A DNA stretch of 12,548 nucleotides from NCBI GenBank assembly GCA_004566265.1, contig SPLB01000067.1:1-12548 (forward strand), in the 5' to 3' direction. A program made the position numbers and the translations under genes. This stretch comes from Paracoccaceae bacterium. GTDB taxonomy: Bacteria > Pseudomonadota > Alphaproteobacteria > Rhodobacterales > Rhodobacteraceae. The notes under the pieces were generated by a model. That model was not told the DNA's origin, ran no database searches, and was given only the letters and a program-made list of their open reading frames with translations. Positions 1 to 8,953 of this stretch are shown here, in pieces; position 1 is the stretch's first letter; every line of letters starts with the position of its first letter.

Positions 1-35
1 GGCGACCCCTGAACAACATGGCAGGCGCGATGAGC

Positions 36-1430
36 TCAGATATGCAGCGCGCGCTCGTAAGCGGCCAGAACACTTTCATGCATCATCTCGGACATGGTCG
101 GATGCGGGAACACGGTTTCCATCAGGTCTTCTTCGGTGGTTTCCAGCTGACGGGCTATCACATAGCCCTGGATCATCTCGGTCACCTCGGCGCCAACCAT
201 ATGCGCGCCCAAGAGCTCACCTGTTTTCTCGTCGAATATCGTTTTGACCAGACCTTCGGCTTCTCCCATGGCAACCGCCTTACCGTTTCCGATGAAGGGG
301 AACTTGCCAACTTTGACCTTGTGGCCCGCTTCTTTGGCTTTTTCTTCGGTCATCCCAACCGAGGCCACCTGCGGGTGGCAGTAGGTGCAGCCCGCGATGG
401 AGCCCGGCTTGATTGCGTGGACCGACTTGCCCGCGATCAGTTCCGCCACCATGACGCCCTCGTGAGACGCCTTGTGCGCCAGCCAGGGTGCGCCTGCAAT
501 GTCCCCAATGGCAAAGACGCCCTCCACACCGGTGCGGCAGTATTCATCCGTGATCACATGGGTGCGGTCGATTTTCACACCCAGCGCTTCCAGACCCAGA
601 CCTTCGGTATTGCCAACGATGCCAACGGCGGAAATCACCGTGTCGAACTCGTGCTGTTCGACCTTGCCGCCCACTTCGATATGCGCGGTGACTTTGCCTT
701 TTGCACGGTCGAGCTTCTTGACCATGGCTTTTTCCATGATCTTCATGCCCTGCTTTACAAACTGTTTCTTGGCAAAAGCGGAGATGTCTTTGTCTTCTAC
801 CGGCAGCACACGGTCCATGACTTCAACCACAGTCGTATCTGCACCCAGTGTGTTGTAGAAGCTGGCAAATTCAATACCGATCGCACCGGAGCCAATCACC
901 AAAAGCTTCTTCGGCATGCGCACCGGCTTCAGCGCGTGGCGGTAGGTCCAGACCAGATCCCCGTCGGCTTCCAGACCGGGCAGTTCCCGCGCGCGCGCTC
1001 CGGTTGCGACAATGATGTTTTTCGCCGTCAGCTCTTCGGTGCCTTTGTCGGTTTTAACCGACACTTTGCCTTTGGCTACAATCGTGGCCTCGCCCATGAT
1101 GGAGGCGACTTTGTTCTTTTTGAACAGCCCCTTAATGCCGCCGTTCATCTGCGCAGCAACTTTACGGGAGCGGTCGACAATGGCGTCCAGATCAAAGCCA
1201 AACTTATCGGCGCTGAGGCCATAATCCTTGGCGCGCTCCATCTGGTGATAGATTTCCGCCGAGCGCAGCAGCGCCTTGGTCGGAATACAGCCCCAGTTCA
1301 GGCAAATTCCGCCGAGGTGTTCCCGCTCGACGCAGGCAACCTTTAGGCCCAGTTGGGACGCGCGGATCGCAGCCACATATCCGCCCGGCCCTGCACCAAT
1401 TACAATCAAGTCATAGGAAGTCGCCGCCAT
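36..1430 (-). CDS. lpdA: Dihydrolipoamide dehydrogenase (E3 of 2-oxo acid dehydrogenase complexes)
   Basis: This cytoplasmic FAD flavoprotein reoxidises the lipoyl groups of pyruvate, 2-oxoglutarate or branched-chain dehydrogenase complexes and reduces NAD+. The 464-residue product has the usual family length. Seen in sequence: an FAD-binding GAGPGG at residues 12-17; the redox-active disulfide CLNWGC (Cys43, Cys48); an NAD-binding GSGAIG at 180-185; the second FAD motif GVFAIGD near 304-310; and the C-terminal catalytic pair in HPTMSE (His443, Glu448). I chose the start at 1430, not the in-frame ATG at 1457, because GAGGGA lies six bases upstream and the family begins just before the FAD strand. 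The gene upstream on the same strand ends at a terminator, so lpdA probably has its own promoter in 1431-1570, although I see no clear boxes there. No E1 or E2 gene is in the window, so which complex it serves is open. Identification as an E3 subunit is very secure. Confidence 0.97.
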   Translation of the reverse strand: MAATSYDLIVIGAGPGGYVAAIRASQLGLKVACVEREHLGGICLNWGCIPTKALLRSAEIYHQMERAKDYGLSADKFGFDLDAIVDRSRKVAAQMNGGIKGLFKKNKVASIMGEATIVAKGKVSVKTDKGTEELTAKNIIVATGARARELPGLEADGDLVWTYRHALKPVRMPKKLLVIGSGAIGIEFASFYNTLGADTTVVEVMDRVLPVEDKDISAFAKKQFVKQGMKIMEKAMVKKLDRAKGKVTAHIEVGGKVEQHEFDTVISAVGIVGNTEGLGLEALGVKIDRTHVITDEYCRTGVEGVFAIGDIAGAPWLAHKASHEGVMVAELIAGKSVHAIKPGSIAGCTYCHPQVASVGMTEEKAKEAGHKVKVGKFPFIGNGKAVAMGEAEGLVKTIFDEKTGELLGAHMVGAEVTEMIQGYVIARQLETTEEDLMETVFPHPTMSEMMHESVLAAYERALHI

Positions 1431-1570
1431 GTGTCGTCCCTCACGAACAAAGATCAAAAAACTAGTTGACCGCTAAACTAATTCTCGGAAGACTTCAATC
1501 AGACAGTTCCCCCAAGGCCGAGGCGCCTAAAAATGACTAATTTTCGCATGTGTTTCAGGTCCTTAACCCC

Positions 1571-1606
1571 AAAATAAAAACGGCTTCCTGAGGAAAGAAG
1601 CCGTTT
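1571..1606 (-). terminator. Intrinsic terminator after the DUF924 gene
   Basis: A perfect 10-base-pair stem is formed by 1578-1587 (aaacggcttc) and 1597-1606 (gaagccgttt) with a nine-base loop. On the minus strand it is followed by a T-rich run (tttttatttt, complement of 1571-1580). It lies about 60 bases past the stop codon of the DUF924 gene and upstream of lpdA, so it should end transcription of the former and isolate the latter. Confidence 0.88.
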
Positions 1607-1664
1607 GACCCCCTTGGGGCTGCAACAAATCTCCGTCAACGCGGACCCTGGTCAGACGTCTGCC

Positions 1665-2243
1665 TTAGCGCGCGGCCTGCAGACCGCGCACGGTTTCGCC
1701 ATAGCCACCGGCCTCTACATAGGCCATCTCCGGCTCGGTCGACGGCCGCCGCAGCACAGCATTGCGATACGGAAAACGGCCGAACAGGCGGATCACCTCC
1801 CGGTGCGCGCGGGCATGCTGCAAGTTGCTGGCCCCACATGTGGGCATCCGCTCTTTGATCAAGCGCACACAGCGTTCCTGGTCCGTAAGGCTTTCTGAAT
1901 GCATCATGGGCAGATAGAAGAACTGGCGCGCCGGCTCGTCAATCCTCAGATCCCACTTCCGATCCACCGCTGCCTTTGCCGCAGCCAGCGCCGCGCAGTC
2001 GGTTGCGAAGGCCTTGTCAGACCCGCGGAACATATTCCGCGGAAACTGATCCGTTAGGATAATATAGGCCAGCGCGCCGCTTGGGTACGTCAGCCACAAA
2101 GAATGAGAGCCCTCGCTGGCCTCCTGCCATGTCTTGAGGAATTTTTCGCGGATCTGCGCATCCAGCGCGTCATTTTGAAGATACCAGTCTTTCTCCTCGA
2201 CCGTATCGAGCCAAAATTCCAAAATGTCTTCAGGGCCTGCCAT
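1665..2243 (-). CDS. DUF924 family protein
   Basis: The 192-residue product belongs to the DUF924 family (helical, TPR-like fold), whose biochemical role is not established. The family signatures are plain: ILTDQFPRNMFRG at residues 62-74, a following FATD..A helix, FYLPMMHSES at 109-118 and the HARAH..VI..FGRFPYRN segment near 143-161. No signal peptide or membrane segment is seen, so it is probably cytoplasmic. I place the start at the ATG at 2243. A TTG at 2258 is in frame, but GGAG lies nine bases before the ATG and the family begins with a D-I-L-x-F-W motif that follows directly (DILEFW, residues 6-11). A good terminator follows the gene. The 147-base gap to the MFS gene upstream allows a separate promoter. 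The family call is confident; I assign no function. Confidence 0.9.
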   Translation of the reverse strand: MAGPEDILEFWLDTVEEKDWYLQNDALDAQIREKFLKTWQEASEGSHSLWLTYPSGALAYIILTDQFPRNMFRGSDKAFATDCAALAAAKAAVDRKWDLRIDEPARQFFYLPMMHSESLTDQERCVRLIKERMPTCGASNLQHARAHREVIRLFGRFPYRNAVLRRPSTEPEMAYVEAGGYGETVRGLQAAR

Positions 2244-2343
2244 AGTTAGTCGCTCCAAGGGCGTTGAACAATTTGTGACACTTACATGAACCTTAGTTTA
2301 CCTAGGGAAAACAAGGATAATCTGGTCACATTTCGTATCGGTT

Positions 2344-2390
2344 GCGACATTTCCGTGAAGACACACGCCGTTATCGGAAACACCTGTCGC
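2344..2390. repeat. Two-step inverted repeat just after the MFS stop codon
   Basis: On the plus strand gcgaca (2344-2349) pairs with tgtcgc (2385-2390), and inside it tttccg (2350-2355) pairs with cggaaa (2375-2380). The loop is 19 bases and cacc (2381-2384) bulges on one side. It abuts the MFS stop codon at 2391-2393. There is no T-run after it on the minus strand, so it is not a standard intrinsic terminator. It may be a 3'-end stabilising structure, a factor-dependent end, or chance. Confidence 0.4.
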
Positions 2391-3665
2391 CTATGGTTGC
2401 CCTTCGGCAGTTTCTTGCTCCTCAAGGTCAATATCAATGGCGTATTCTTGGGCAAACTCCATCGCGACCGGCGTTGCTGTAGGGGACAATGCAACTACAA
2501 CACCGGTCTCCTCGACGGGAACCGTGGAACGCTGAGTCGTCCGATATAGGCCGTACAACGCAATCGCACCGAGAAAGGCCGCCATAAACAGAAAAAATCC
2601 CTGAGGTCCAAACAGGTAATCGGACATTGCTTGCCCCACCAAAAGCGCTCCAAAGGACGCGCCGAGACCGTTGATGAACACCAGCCCACCCGAAGCAGAA
2701 GCCATATCGTCATGATTGAGGTAATCATTGGTATGCGCCAACAGCAGCGAGTAGAGCGGGTTTGCAAGCCCCCCAATCAGAAAAACGGAGCAGATCAGCA
2801 GGGCAAAGTTGCCTCCGAAAATCCAGCCAACCACCGACGCCATCGCAGCCCCGGTCGCAAAGACGATAATCAATACCCGGCGGTCCATGCGATCTGACAG
2901 CCAGCCCAATGGAAACTGCAGCAGCAAAGCAGACACAAAAAAGCTCGATGTGAAGATCGGGAATTCATAGCCGTCCAGCCCAATTTCAGTGGCGTAAACC
3001 GGCGCCATACCGAACTGTGCCGAGAACACGCCACCAATAAGGAACATCCCAACACAGCCCAAGGGCGACGCCTTCAGCAGATCGCCCAGTGGCATCGGTT
3101 TGGATGTGTCAAATGCGGGTGTTGGGGAAATTGACAGCAAAATTGGGGCAAACGAAATGGAAACGGCAATCGACGCCACAACAAACGGAAGGTAATCGCC
3201 AGCATCGCCGATCAGCGTAAAGACTTGCGCCGTCGAAAGACCCAGCGTCATCACCACCATGTAAAGCGACAGCGCTTTACCCCGGTTGGCATTGTCCGCG
3301 GCGTTGTTCAGCCAGCTTTCTGCGGTCACATACACGCCGGCAAAGCAGAACCCGACCACAAATCTGCCACACATCCAGGCCGCCGGATGGACCAGCGCCG
3401 GATAAAGAATCATAACCGCTGAAATCAGCGATGCGAGGGCTGCGAAAACACGCACATGGCCAACCCGCCGGATCATGCCCGGCGCCAGCCAACTGCCCGC
3501 CAGCAGCCCAAAGAAATAGAACGCCATTACCAACGACATTGTGGCGGTTGAAAAGCCCTCGATACCGCCGCGCTGCCCCAGCAACGCACCTTGTAGGCCG
3601 TTGCCCAGCATCAAGAGGCCAATACCCAACAAAAGCGCCCAAGCACTCGACAATACCTGTAACAT
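2391..3665 (-). CDS. MFS transporter, YcaD-like
   Basis: The 424-residue inner-membrane protein has the hydrophobic pattern of a 12-helix major facilitator superfamily carrier. The loop between helices 2 and 3 carries a motif-A-like stretch (GSWLAPGMIRRVGHVR, about 57-72), and the equivalent loop in the second half carries PLGWLSDRMDRR (about 252-263). The segment VTAESWLN followed by RGKALSLYM (about 113-136) is typical of the YcaD-like branch. The substrate cannot be read from the sequence, and E. coli YcaD is itself poorly defined. The start is supported by AAGGAG eight to ten bases upstream of the ATG. An unusual feature is a roughly 45-residue tail after the last helix (about 380-424) ending in an acidic stretch rich in Asp and Glu. 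It lies between queA (182 bases upstream) and the DUF924 gene, with no obvious functional link to either. Confidence 0.9.
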   Translation of the reverse strand: MLQVLSSAWALLLGIGLLMLGNGLQGALLGQRGGIEGFSTATMSLVMAFYFFGLLAGSWLAPGMIRRVGHVRVFAALASLISAVMILYPALVHPAAWMCGRFVVGFCFAGVYVTAESWLNNAADNANRGKALSLYMVVMTLGLSTAQVFTLIGDAGDYLPFVVASIAVSISFAPILLSISPTPAFDTSKPMPLGDLLKASPLGCVGMFLIGGVFSAQFGMAPVYATEIGLDGYEFPIFTSSFFVSALLLQFPLGWLSDRMDRRVLIIVFATGAAMASVVGWIFGGNFALLICSVFLIGGLANPLYSLLLAHTNDYLNHDDMASASGGLVFINGLGASFGALLVGQAMSDYLFGPQGFFLFMAAFLGAIALYGLYRTTQRSTVPVEETGVVVALSPTATPVAMEFAQEYAIDIDLEEQETAEGQP

Positions 3666-3847
3666 GGCGTCCGTCTCCTTCGCAGAACCCTCGCGCGCCT
3701 CCTCTCACGGGAGTGCAGTCTATGGCGGTCACAGACCGACCACCGAACGCGCATTTACGACCATAACAGAGCTGCGCTCTCGCGATACCTCAGAACCGGC
3801 ATATGCGCGCTTTCAGACCTCATGGCCGTCACCGTAAGCAAAGAAAA

Positions 3848-4900
3848 TTACTTCTTTGGCAACAGCAGGGACGCGTCGCCATAAGAAAAAAAGCGGTACC
3901 CTTCCCGCACCGCATGCGCATAGACGTGGCGGATTGCCTCTTGCCCCATCATTGCAGACACAAGCATCAACAAAGTAGATTTCGGCAGATGGAAATTTGT
4001 AATCAGCGCATCGGCCACATGGAAGGTGAAACCCGGATAAATAAAAATATCCGTTTCGCCTTCCCAGGGCGTAATCGCACCGTTTCGTACGGCGCTTTCA
4101 ATAAGCCGCAGCGCGGTGGTGCCCACCGGAATCACCCGCCCACCGGCCGCTTTGGTGGCAGCAATTTCTTCCGCCGCGGTGTCGCTCACCCGGCCCCATT
4201 CAGCGTGCATTTTATGGCTGGTAACGTCATCGACTTTGACTGGCAAAAACGTACCCGCGCCCACATGAAGCGTCACGTGGCTGAATGCGACGCCTTTGTC
4301 CCCAAGCGCCTTCAGCAGCGCTTCGTCAAAATGCAACGAAGCCGTTGGCGCCGCCACGGCGCCCGAATTTTTTGCCCAGACCGTTTGGTAATCCGTTTTG
4401 TCCCGTTCATCTGCGGCGCGCTTGGCCGCAATATAAGGCGGCAACGGCATGGCGCCTGCCGCATTCAGCGCCGCATCAAAATCATCGCCAGAAAGATTGA
4501 ATTTCAGCCGCCCCTGGCCCTCGACACTCTCAATCAGCTCGGCTGACAAATCCGCACTGAACACCACGGTTTCGCCAACCTTGATCTTCTTCAACGGCTT
4601 CAATAGCGCAGCCCAGGCGCCATCAGCCTGCGGCTCCAGCAAGGTAACCTCAATTTTGGCTGCAACCGGACCCTGTGCACTGTCGCGATGCCGCAGGCCG
4701 CTCAGACGCGCCGGGATCACTTTGGTGTCGTTCAACACCAACCGGTCGCCGGGGCGCAACCACTCCACAAGATCCAAGACACGTGCATCATGGATCGTCT
4801 CCCCCTCAGCCACCAAGAGGCGAGCGGAGGTGCGCGGCACCGCAGGGCGGGTCGCAATCAAAGTATCGGGCAGGTCGAAATCAAAATCACTGAGCTTCAT
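3848..4900 (-). CDS. queA: S-adenosylmethionine:tRNA ribosyltransferase-isomerase
   Basis: QueA transfers and isomerises the ribosyl part of S-adenosylmethionine onto 7-aminomethyl-7-deazaguanine at the wobble position (34) of tRNAs with GUN anticodons, giving epoxyqueuosine, the penultimate step of queuosine synthesis. The 350-residue product matches the family length. Conserved blocks are [10 protein letters not shown] (57-66), PLPPYI (152-157), [11 protein letters not shown] (181-191), VGAGTFLPV (213-221), [11 protein letters not shown] (259-269), [16 protein letters not shown] (301-316) and YRFFSYGDA (335-343). I chose the start at 4900 ([11 protein letters not shown]), where the family begins; an in-frame ATG at 4954 would add 18 residues that look non-homologous. 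The ribosome-binding site is weak (TAGG about nine bases upstream). The gap to the YhdP-like gene upstream is 59 bases, so the two are probably in one operon. No other queuosine gene is in the window. Confidence 0.97.
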   Translation of the reverse strand: MKLSDFDFDLPDTLIATRPAVPRTSARLLVAEGETIHDARVLDLVEWLRPGDRLVLNDTKVIPARLSGLRHRDSAQGPVAAKIEVTLLEPQADGAWAALLKPLKKIKVGETVVFSADLSAELIESVEGQGRLKFNLSGDDFDAALNAAGAMPLPPYIAAKRAADERDKTDYQTVWAKNSGAVAAPTASLHFDEALLKALGDKGVAFSHVTLHVGAGTFLPVKVDDVTSHKMHAEWGRVSDTAAEEIAATKAAGGRVIPVGTTALRLIESAVRNGAITPWEGETDIFIYPGFTFHVADALITNFHLPKSTLLMLVSAMMGQEAIRHVYAHAVREGYRFFSYGDASLLLPKK

Positions 4901-4959
4901 AGATAATCGCCTACACCGCTTTACACGCCAAGGCCAGAGGGCCAGACACGGCAAAATGC

Positions 4960-7900
4960 TCAGCGGTCTTCGATTCTCCGGCGCAGCTCCTCGCGGCGTT
5001 CTTCTGCTGTCGGCCGCTTTCGTTCTTCTCCGGGTTTCCGGGGCTTCTCGCCACGAAACACCTCTCGTAGGAAGCCCGGTGCCAACGCAGACAGCGGGTT
5101 TACCCGCACATCAGGATCCGCCCCGGTGCCGCGCATACGGAACGCAAAGGCAAGAAGTCCCTCCCCCCGCCGTGTTAAAATGCTGCCAATCCCATTCAAC
5201 GCATAGAGCGGCGTTAACACCCCGCGCATATCAAGCGCGTCGGTTTTGAGGTTGTAAATCCCCTCCATTGTCAAACCGATGGACACCCCAATCGCCGATA
5301 GGTTTGTCAGCGTCAGATATTGAGGACCAAGCTTGAAGTCGGCTTCGGCTGAAGTGAACTGAATGCCCTGCCCTGACAGCTCATCCACCAACCCAACCAA
5401 ACTGATCGCGTTCAAAAGCGCCGTGATCCGTGCCCCCTGCTTGACCCGAATGCGACCGACCCGCAGCTGCCCTTTGTATTCGCCCGGCGTTGCCATCGGC
5501 AGCAAGGTCATTTCAAAGTCACCGCCAAAACTGTTGTCGATAACACCCGCCGCGCGCAAAATCGCACCTGCATCCTCCGCTCGCAGCCTGATTCCCAAAC
5601 CGCCCTGTTGCGGCACCACAACGCCCGTAAGCGGCGCCTGACCGTTCAAACGGCCGGAAAACTCTCCGTTGAAACCACCCTGTGTGGAAAACCGCCCCTG
5701 AAACCCATTCAGACCAAAATCATCCGTGACCCGCAGCTGATCCAGCTGCAGCGCAATTGGCACATTGCCACCGCCGCCTGCCCCGTCGGCCCCATTTGAC
5801 TGGGTGTCAAAAGGGACGTTGCGCAGGTCGATCTGACCACCGCGCACCGTCACCGCCGGGGCCGCAGCACCGCGCCCCTCCAGGGTCACCGCCCCCTTCA
5901 GCCAGCCACCGAGCGAGACATTTGAAAACACTGCCCGTTCCAGCCCGCCATCTGCTCTGGTGGTGACCTGCCCCCGCGCACGCAAACCCGGTGCTTCCAC
6001 CAAAAGGTCCTCGACCACAGGACTCGCACCAAGACGCGCCTCCAGTTTCAACAGCCCCTTGGAACCTTTAGATTTTGACCAGGACAGATCCGGCAGGCGC
6101 AGCCCGACCCCTGCCAATGTGCTGCTCAGCGACAGCCGCGGCGCGGCGCCGTCTGGCGGAAGTGTTACCTCAAATGTTCCAGTACCGCGCCCGAAAACAC
6201 TTTGGTCCGGCACGCCAATGCCCAGAGTTTCAACCGTCGTGTTGCTCAGCTCGATCGTGCCACTGACCCGGCCGGGCTGGGGCTTTTCCGGGTTGATGTC
6301 CTGCCGCCAGCGCGCGTCAACGGGGATCCCGCTCATCTGACCGGGACCAAAGATCTCAATTACGCGCGGATCACCCCGCAGGCGCAGGGCCGCGCTTTCC
6401 AACACATGACCGGGCAATAATGTGTCGGTGCGCACATCCGTCAAAACGCCGACGTAGTGGTAATCGATCTCCTGAAGTTTTGCATTCCTGCGAAGGGGAA
6501 CTGTTGCAGTTCCCTTCAGCGCAACACGCCCCTCGCCCAGATCTACCGGCAAACCCACTTTATCCAACAGCGACAGGGGCGCTGTATTCAAAACGGACAA
6601 TACCGCTACAGCCGTGCCCTCTGCTGCAGCGCGCACGATCCCGAAACCATCATCTGCAGGCAGAGCGGTGTCGGGAATGATGAATGACGTCCCGGAGACC
6701 TCCAGCGGCCCACCTTCGGGCGGCAGCAAAAACCCTTCGGTCGCAGTGACCGCCAGACGCGACCCATGAATTGACAGCTGCCCCGCCGCCCCTACGAGAT
6801 TGGGAAGGGTCTTGTGATACTTGACCTCCGCATCACGGAAGCTCAAATCGACCGATACAAAGGGCTTTTGGCCACCGCGCCCCCGAAGTCCCATCTCGAC
6901 ATCATATATGACGCCCCGAAGGACGTTATCCCGCACCCATTTGCGCGGGTTTGGCGGGGTTTTTGTTGGCCAGAGCGCCTTAACCAGATCCGGTGTCAGC
7001 AGATCAGACCGTGCCGTGAGGTCATAGTCCCAACCCTCAGGCCCGACGCGCGCTTCCCCATTGGCAACGACATTCAGTCCGTCGCGCTCTATCAGCATCT
7101 GCCCAAGCCGCACTCGGAATGGGTTGAGTTCCAGAAGAAAATCCGCCGTCACGCCCGCCAGTTCTATTGGTTGGTCGTAAAAATCGTTTGGGTTGAGTTC
7201 CAGATCCGAGAAAGCCAATTGCCCGACCAATTCGCGCAGCTGCCCGTTCTCCACCCCAACAAGCGCGGCCGTTCCCTGCATCGTGCCACGGCCCCATCCG
7301 CTGTCGATGCGCAGGCTTTCAAACGTCAGCTCTTCGCGGCTTGGGTCAAAGGTAAAGAAGCTCTGTGCACCGCGAATTGGCACCGGTGTGACCGCATCTT
7401 CGGGCTGGATAACACCTTCGCCAATCTCAAGCGCAACCTGAAGAGGCCTCAGCGCCCCGTCGCTGTCGACAGCCCCACGGACCGCCCCGGAAATTGGCGC
7501 GCGCAGGACCGACAACCACCCCAGCGCCGCGCTTTGAACTGCCACATCTTCGGCGGGGACATCTGTTATGACCAGCGCAAACTCTGCGGCCGTGTCCTCA
7601 ATCTGCGACCTGTAATTTGCCGTCACAGTGCTCACAAAATTCCGCCCGCTGAGAACTGAAAAGGACGCGTCAAACTCTACATCGCCTTGGTTCCGACCCA
7701 GCGAGACTGCGCCGCCGTCCAGCGTCCACTCGCGCCCCAATCGGAGGTCTTCCAATCGGAGCGTCAGCGCATTGGTTTCGATCTGCGTGAGCGCCGACAA
7801 AACCGGCAGGGTCAAGTATTGGTCCCATTGCTCCATCAAAACTGCGAAACTGGCCGCGCGCCGGACGTTCGAACTGCCCTCGCCAAAGCGTAGCGCCACC

Positions 7901-8442
7901 GCGCCGTCTTCGGATCGCTCAAGACTTGCAAACAATCCACTCAGCGAAATGGCTTTTGGACGCACCTGCCCCTTCAGGAGCGGCCAAAGCGAAAGCACCG
8001 CCTGCGCATCCGCCACTTGCAGCGCCGATGTGCCATCGGGGTAGCGAAGGGTTACATCCCGCACAGAAACGCCCGGCAGCCAGCCAGAGCCAAGGAAAGC
8101 CGACATTTCGCCAAACTCAACCTTCACCCCACCAAGGGTCTGGTCCAATCGACGTTCCACAGTGTCACGCACCCAGTCCGGCGCTTCGATCCTGCGATCG
8201 GGGAGCAGAAGGAGTGTGGCCGCCAAGGTTGCCCCAAGAAGGATCAGAAAGGCACACAGCCGCGCAACACATCTGCCCAAACGCCAACTGCGCTGCTTTT
8301 GGGGCCTATTTGGGCTGTCCTTAATGCTCGGTCTTTGCAGACCCGGCGCCTGCCCGGAGCTGGCTTTTTCGGAAGGCTCAGCTTGCGCGCCCAGGCGATC
8401 CAACAGGTGATCGGGCATATCTGGCTTTACTTTGTCAGACAT
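4960..8442 (-). CDS. AsmA/YhdP-like envelope protein (DUF3971 type)
   Basis: This 1160-residue protein looks like an inner-membrane-anchored periplasmic protein of the AsmA/YhdP superfamily. Family members such as E. coli TamB, YhdP and YdbH are thought to be long hydrophobic-grooved bridges moving phospholipids towards the outer membrane. A 56-residue polar N-terminus is followed by one membrane helix (about 57-80) and then a very long, beta-rich region with alternating polar and hydrophobic residues and few Cys. The middle resembles the DUF3971 region. The end resembles the AsmA-like C-terminal domain, including [16 protein letters not shown] at about 1114-1129, close to the family hallmark. 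The last 31 residues (1130-1160) are almost all charged ([11 protein letters not shown], then [10 protein letters not shown]), an odd tail. The ATG at 8442 has no strong ribosome-binding site. The family call is good; the transport role and exact subfamily are inferred from homologues. Confidence 0.85.
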   Translation of the reverse strand: MSDKVKPDMPDHLLDRLGAQAEPSEKASSGQAPGLQRPSIKDSPNRPQKQRSWRLGRCVARLCAFLILLGATLAATLLLLPDRRIEAPDWVRDTVERRLDQTLGGVKVEFGEMSAFLGSGWLPGVSVRDVTLRYPDGTSALQVADAQAVLSLWPLLKGQVRPKAISLSGLFASLERSEDGAVALRFGEGSSNVRRAASFAVLMEQWDQYLTLPVLSALTQIETNALTLRLEDLRLGREWTLDGGAVSLGRNQGDVEFDASFSVLSGRNFVSTVTANYRSQIEDTAAEFALVITDVPAEDVAVQSAALGWLSVLRAPISGAVRGAVDSDGALRPLQVALEIGEGVIQPEDAVTPVPIRGAQSFFTFDPSREELTFESLRIDSGWGRGTMQGTAALVGVENGQLRELVGQLAFSDLELNPNDFYDQPIELAGVTADFLLELNPFRVRLGQMLIERDGLNVVANGEARVGPEGWDYDLTARSDLLTPDLVKALWPTKTPPNPRKWVRDNVLRGVIYDVEMGLRGRGGQKPFVSVDLSFRDAEVKYHKTLPNLVGAAGQLSIHGSRLAVTATEGFLLPPEGGPLEVSGTSFIIPDTALPADDGFGIVRAAAEGTAVAVLSVLNTAPLSLLDKVGLPVDLGEGRVALKGTATVPLRRNAKLQEIDYHYVGVLTDVRTDTLLPGHVLESAALRLRGDPRVIEIFGPGQMSGIPVDARWRQDINPEKPQPGRVSGTIELSNTTVETLGIGVPDQSVFGRGTGTFEVTLPPDGAAPRLSLSSTLAGVGLRLPDLSWSKSKGSKGLLKLEARLGASPVVEDLLVEAPGLRARGQVTTRADGGLERAVFSNVSLGGWLKGAVTLEGRGAAAPAVTVRGGQIDLRNVPFDTQSNGADGAGGGGNVPIALQLDQLRVTDDFGLNGFQGRFSTQGGFNGEFSGRLNGQAPLTGVVVPQQGGLGIRLRAEDAGAILRAAGVIDNSFGGDFEMTLLPMATPGEYKGQLRVGRIRVKQGARITALLNAISLVGLVDELSGQGIQFTSAEADFKLGPQYLTLTNLSAIGVSIGLTMEGIYNLKTDALDMRGVLTPLYALNGIGSILTRRGEGLLAFAFRMRGTGADPDVRVNPLSALAPGFLREVFRGEKPRKPGEERKRPTAEERREELRRRIEDR

Positions 8443-8491
8443 GGGCTATTTACGGTTTGTGAGACCAAGACAAAGTCCGGAGAAACCAAAC
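8443..8491. promoter_or_regulatory. Divergent intergenic region, YhdP-like gene / bcp
   Basis: Only 49 bases separate the start codons of the leftward YhdP-like gene and the rightward peroxiredoxin gene. Any promoter for either must therefore lie in this gap or inside the opposing coding sequence. CGGAG at about 8478-8482, nine bases before the ATG, is the ribosome-binding site of bcp. I see no convincing -35/-10 pair. The call rests on gene arrangement. Confidence 0.45.
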
Positions 8492-8953
8492 ATGCTGACC
8501 CCCCAAGACCTCGCCCCTGATTTCACCCTGCCGCGCGATGGCGGAACGGAATTGACTTTGTCTGCTCTGCGCGGCAAGGCTGTTGTCCTGTTTTTTTATC
8601 CCCGCGATGATACGCCGGGATGCACCAAGGAATCCATCGGATTTTCTGAATCCTTGGGGGCATTTCAGGCAGCAGGGGCCGAAGTTGTTGGCATTTCCCG
8701 TGACACAGTTGCAAAGCACGAAAAATTCATCGCCAAACATGGGCTGACGGTGCCGCTGGTTTCGGATGAGGACACCACCGCCTGCGAGGCCTACGGCACT
8801 TGGGTGGAAAAGAACATGTATGGCAAGAAAAGCATGGGGATCGAACGGTCCACCTTTCTGATCGACGCCGAAGGCAAGATTGCGCAGATCTGGCGCAAGG
8901 TGAAAGTACCAGGTCACGTAGATGAAGTTCTGGAGGCAGTCAAAGCGCTCTGA
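8492..8953 (+). CDS. bcp: Peroxiredoxin, Bcp/PrxQ type
   Basis: Bcp is a cytoplasmic thioredoxin-fold thiol peroxidase that reduces hydrogen peroxide and organic hydroperoxides. The 153-residue product has the family length. The active-site block FFYPRDDTPGCT (34-45) contains the peroxidatic Cys44 with the expected Pro37 and Thr41. The atypical 2-Cys members have a resolving Cys five residues on; here that position is Ile49, so recycling must use another route. A further Cys lies in the DEDTTACEAYGTW segment, a place where other Bcp proteins also carry one. The start at 8492 is chosen over the in-frame ATG at 8432 because CGGAG precedes it by nine bases, homologues start here, and the upstream ATG lies inside the opposing gene. 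It heads the plus-strand genes but is separated from the next by 323 bases, so it is probably transcribed alone. Confidence 0.95.
   Translation: MLTPQDLAPDFTLPRDGGTELTLSALRGKAVVLFFYPRDDTPGCTKESIGFSESLGAFQAAGAEVVGISRDTVAKHEKFIAKHGLTVPLVSDEDTTACEAYGTWVEKNMYGKKSMGIERSTFLIDAEGKIAQIWRKVKVPGHVDEVLEAVKAL

Noticed and set aside
18..1346. 442-codon open frame on the plus strand
   Set aside because: It runs antisense to lpdA, which is unmistakable. The frame is His/Phe/Arg-rich and resembles no protein family.
3839..3858. A/T-rich inverted repeat over the queA stop codon (caaagaa with ttctttg)
   Set aside because: The seven-base stem is weak, overlaps coding sequence and is not followed by a clean T-run, so a terminator call is not supported.
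3803..4546. 247-codon open frame on the plus strand
   Set aside because: It lies antisense to queA, whose family motifs leave no doubt about the coding strand.
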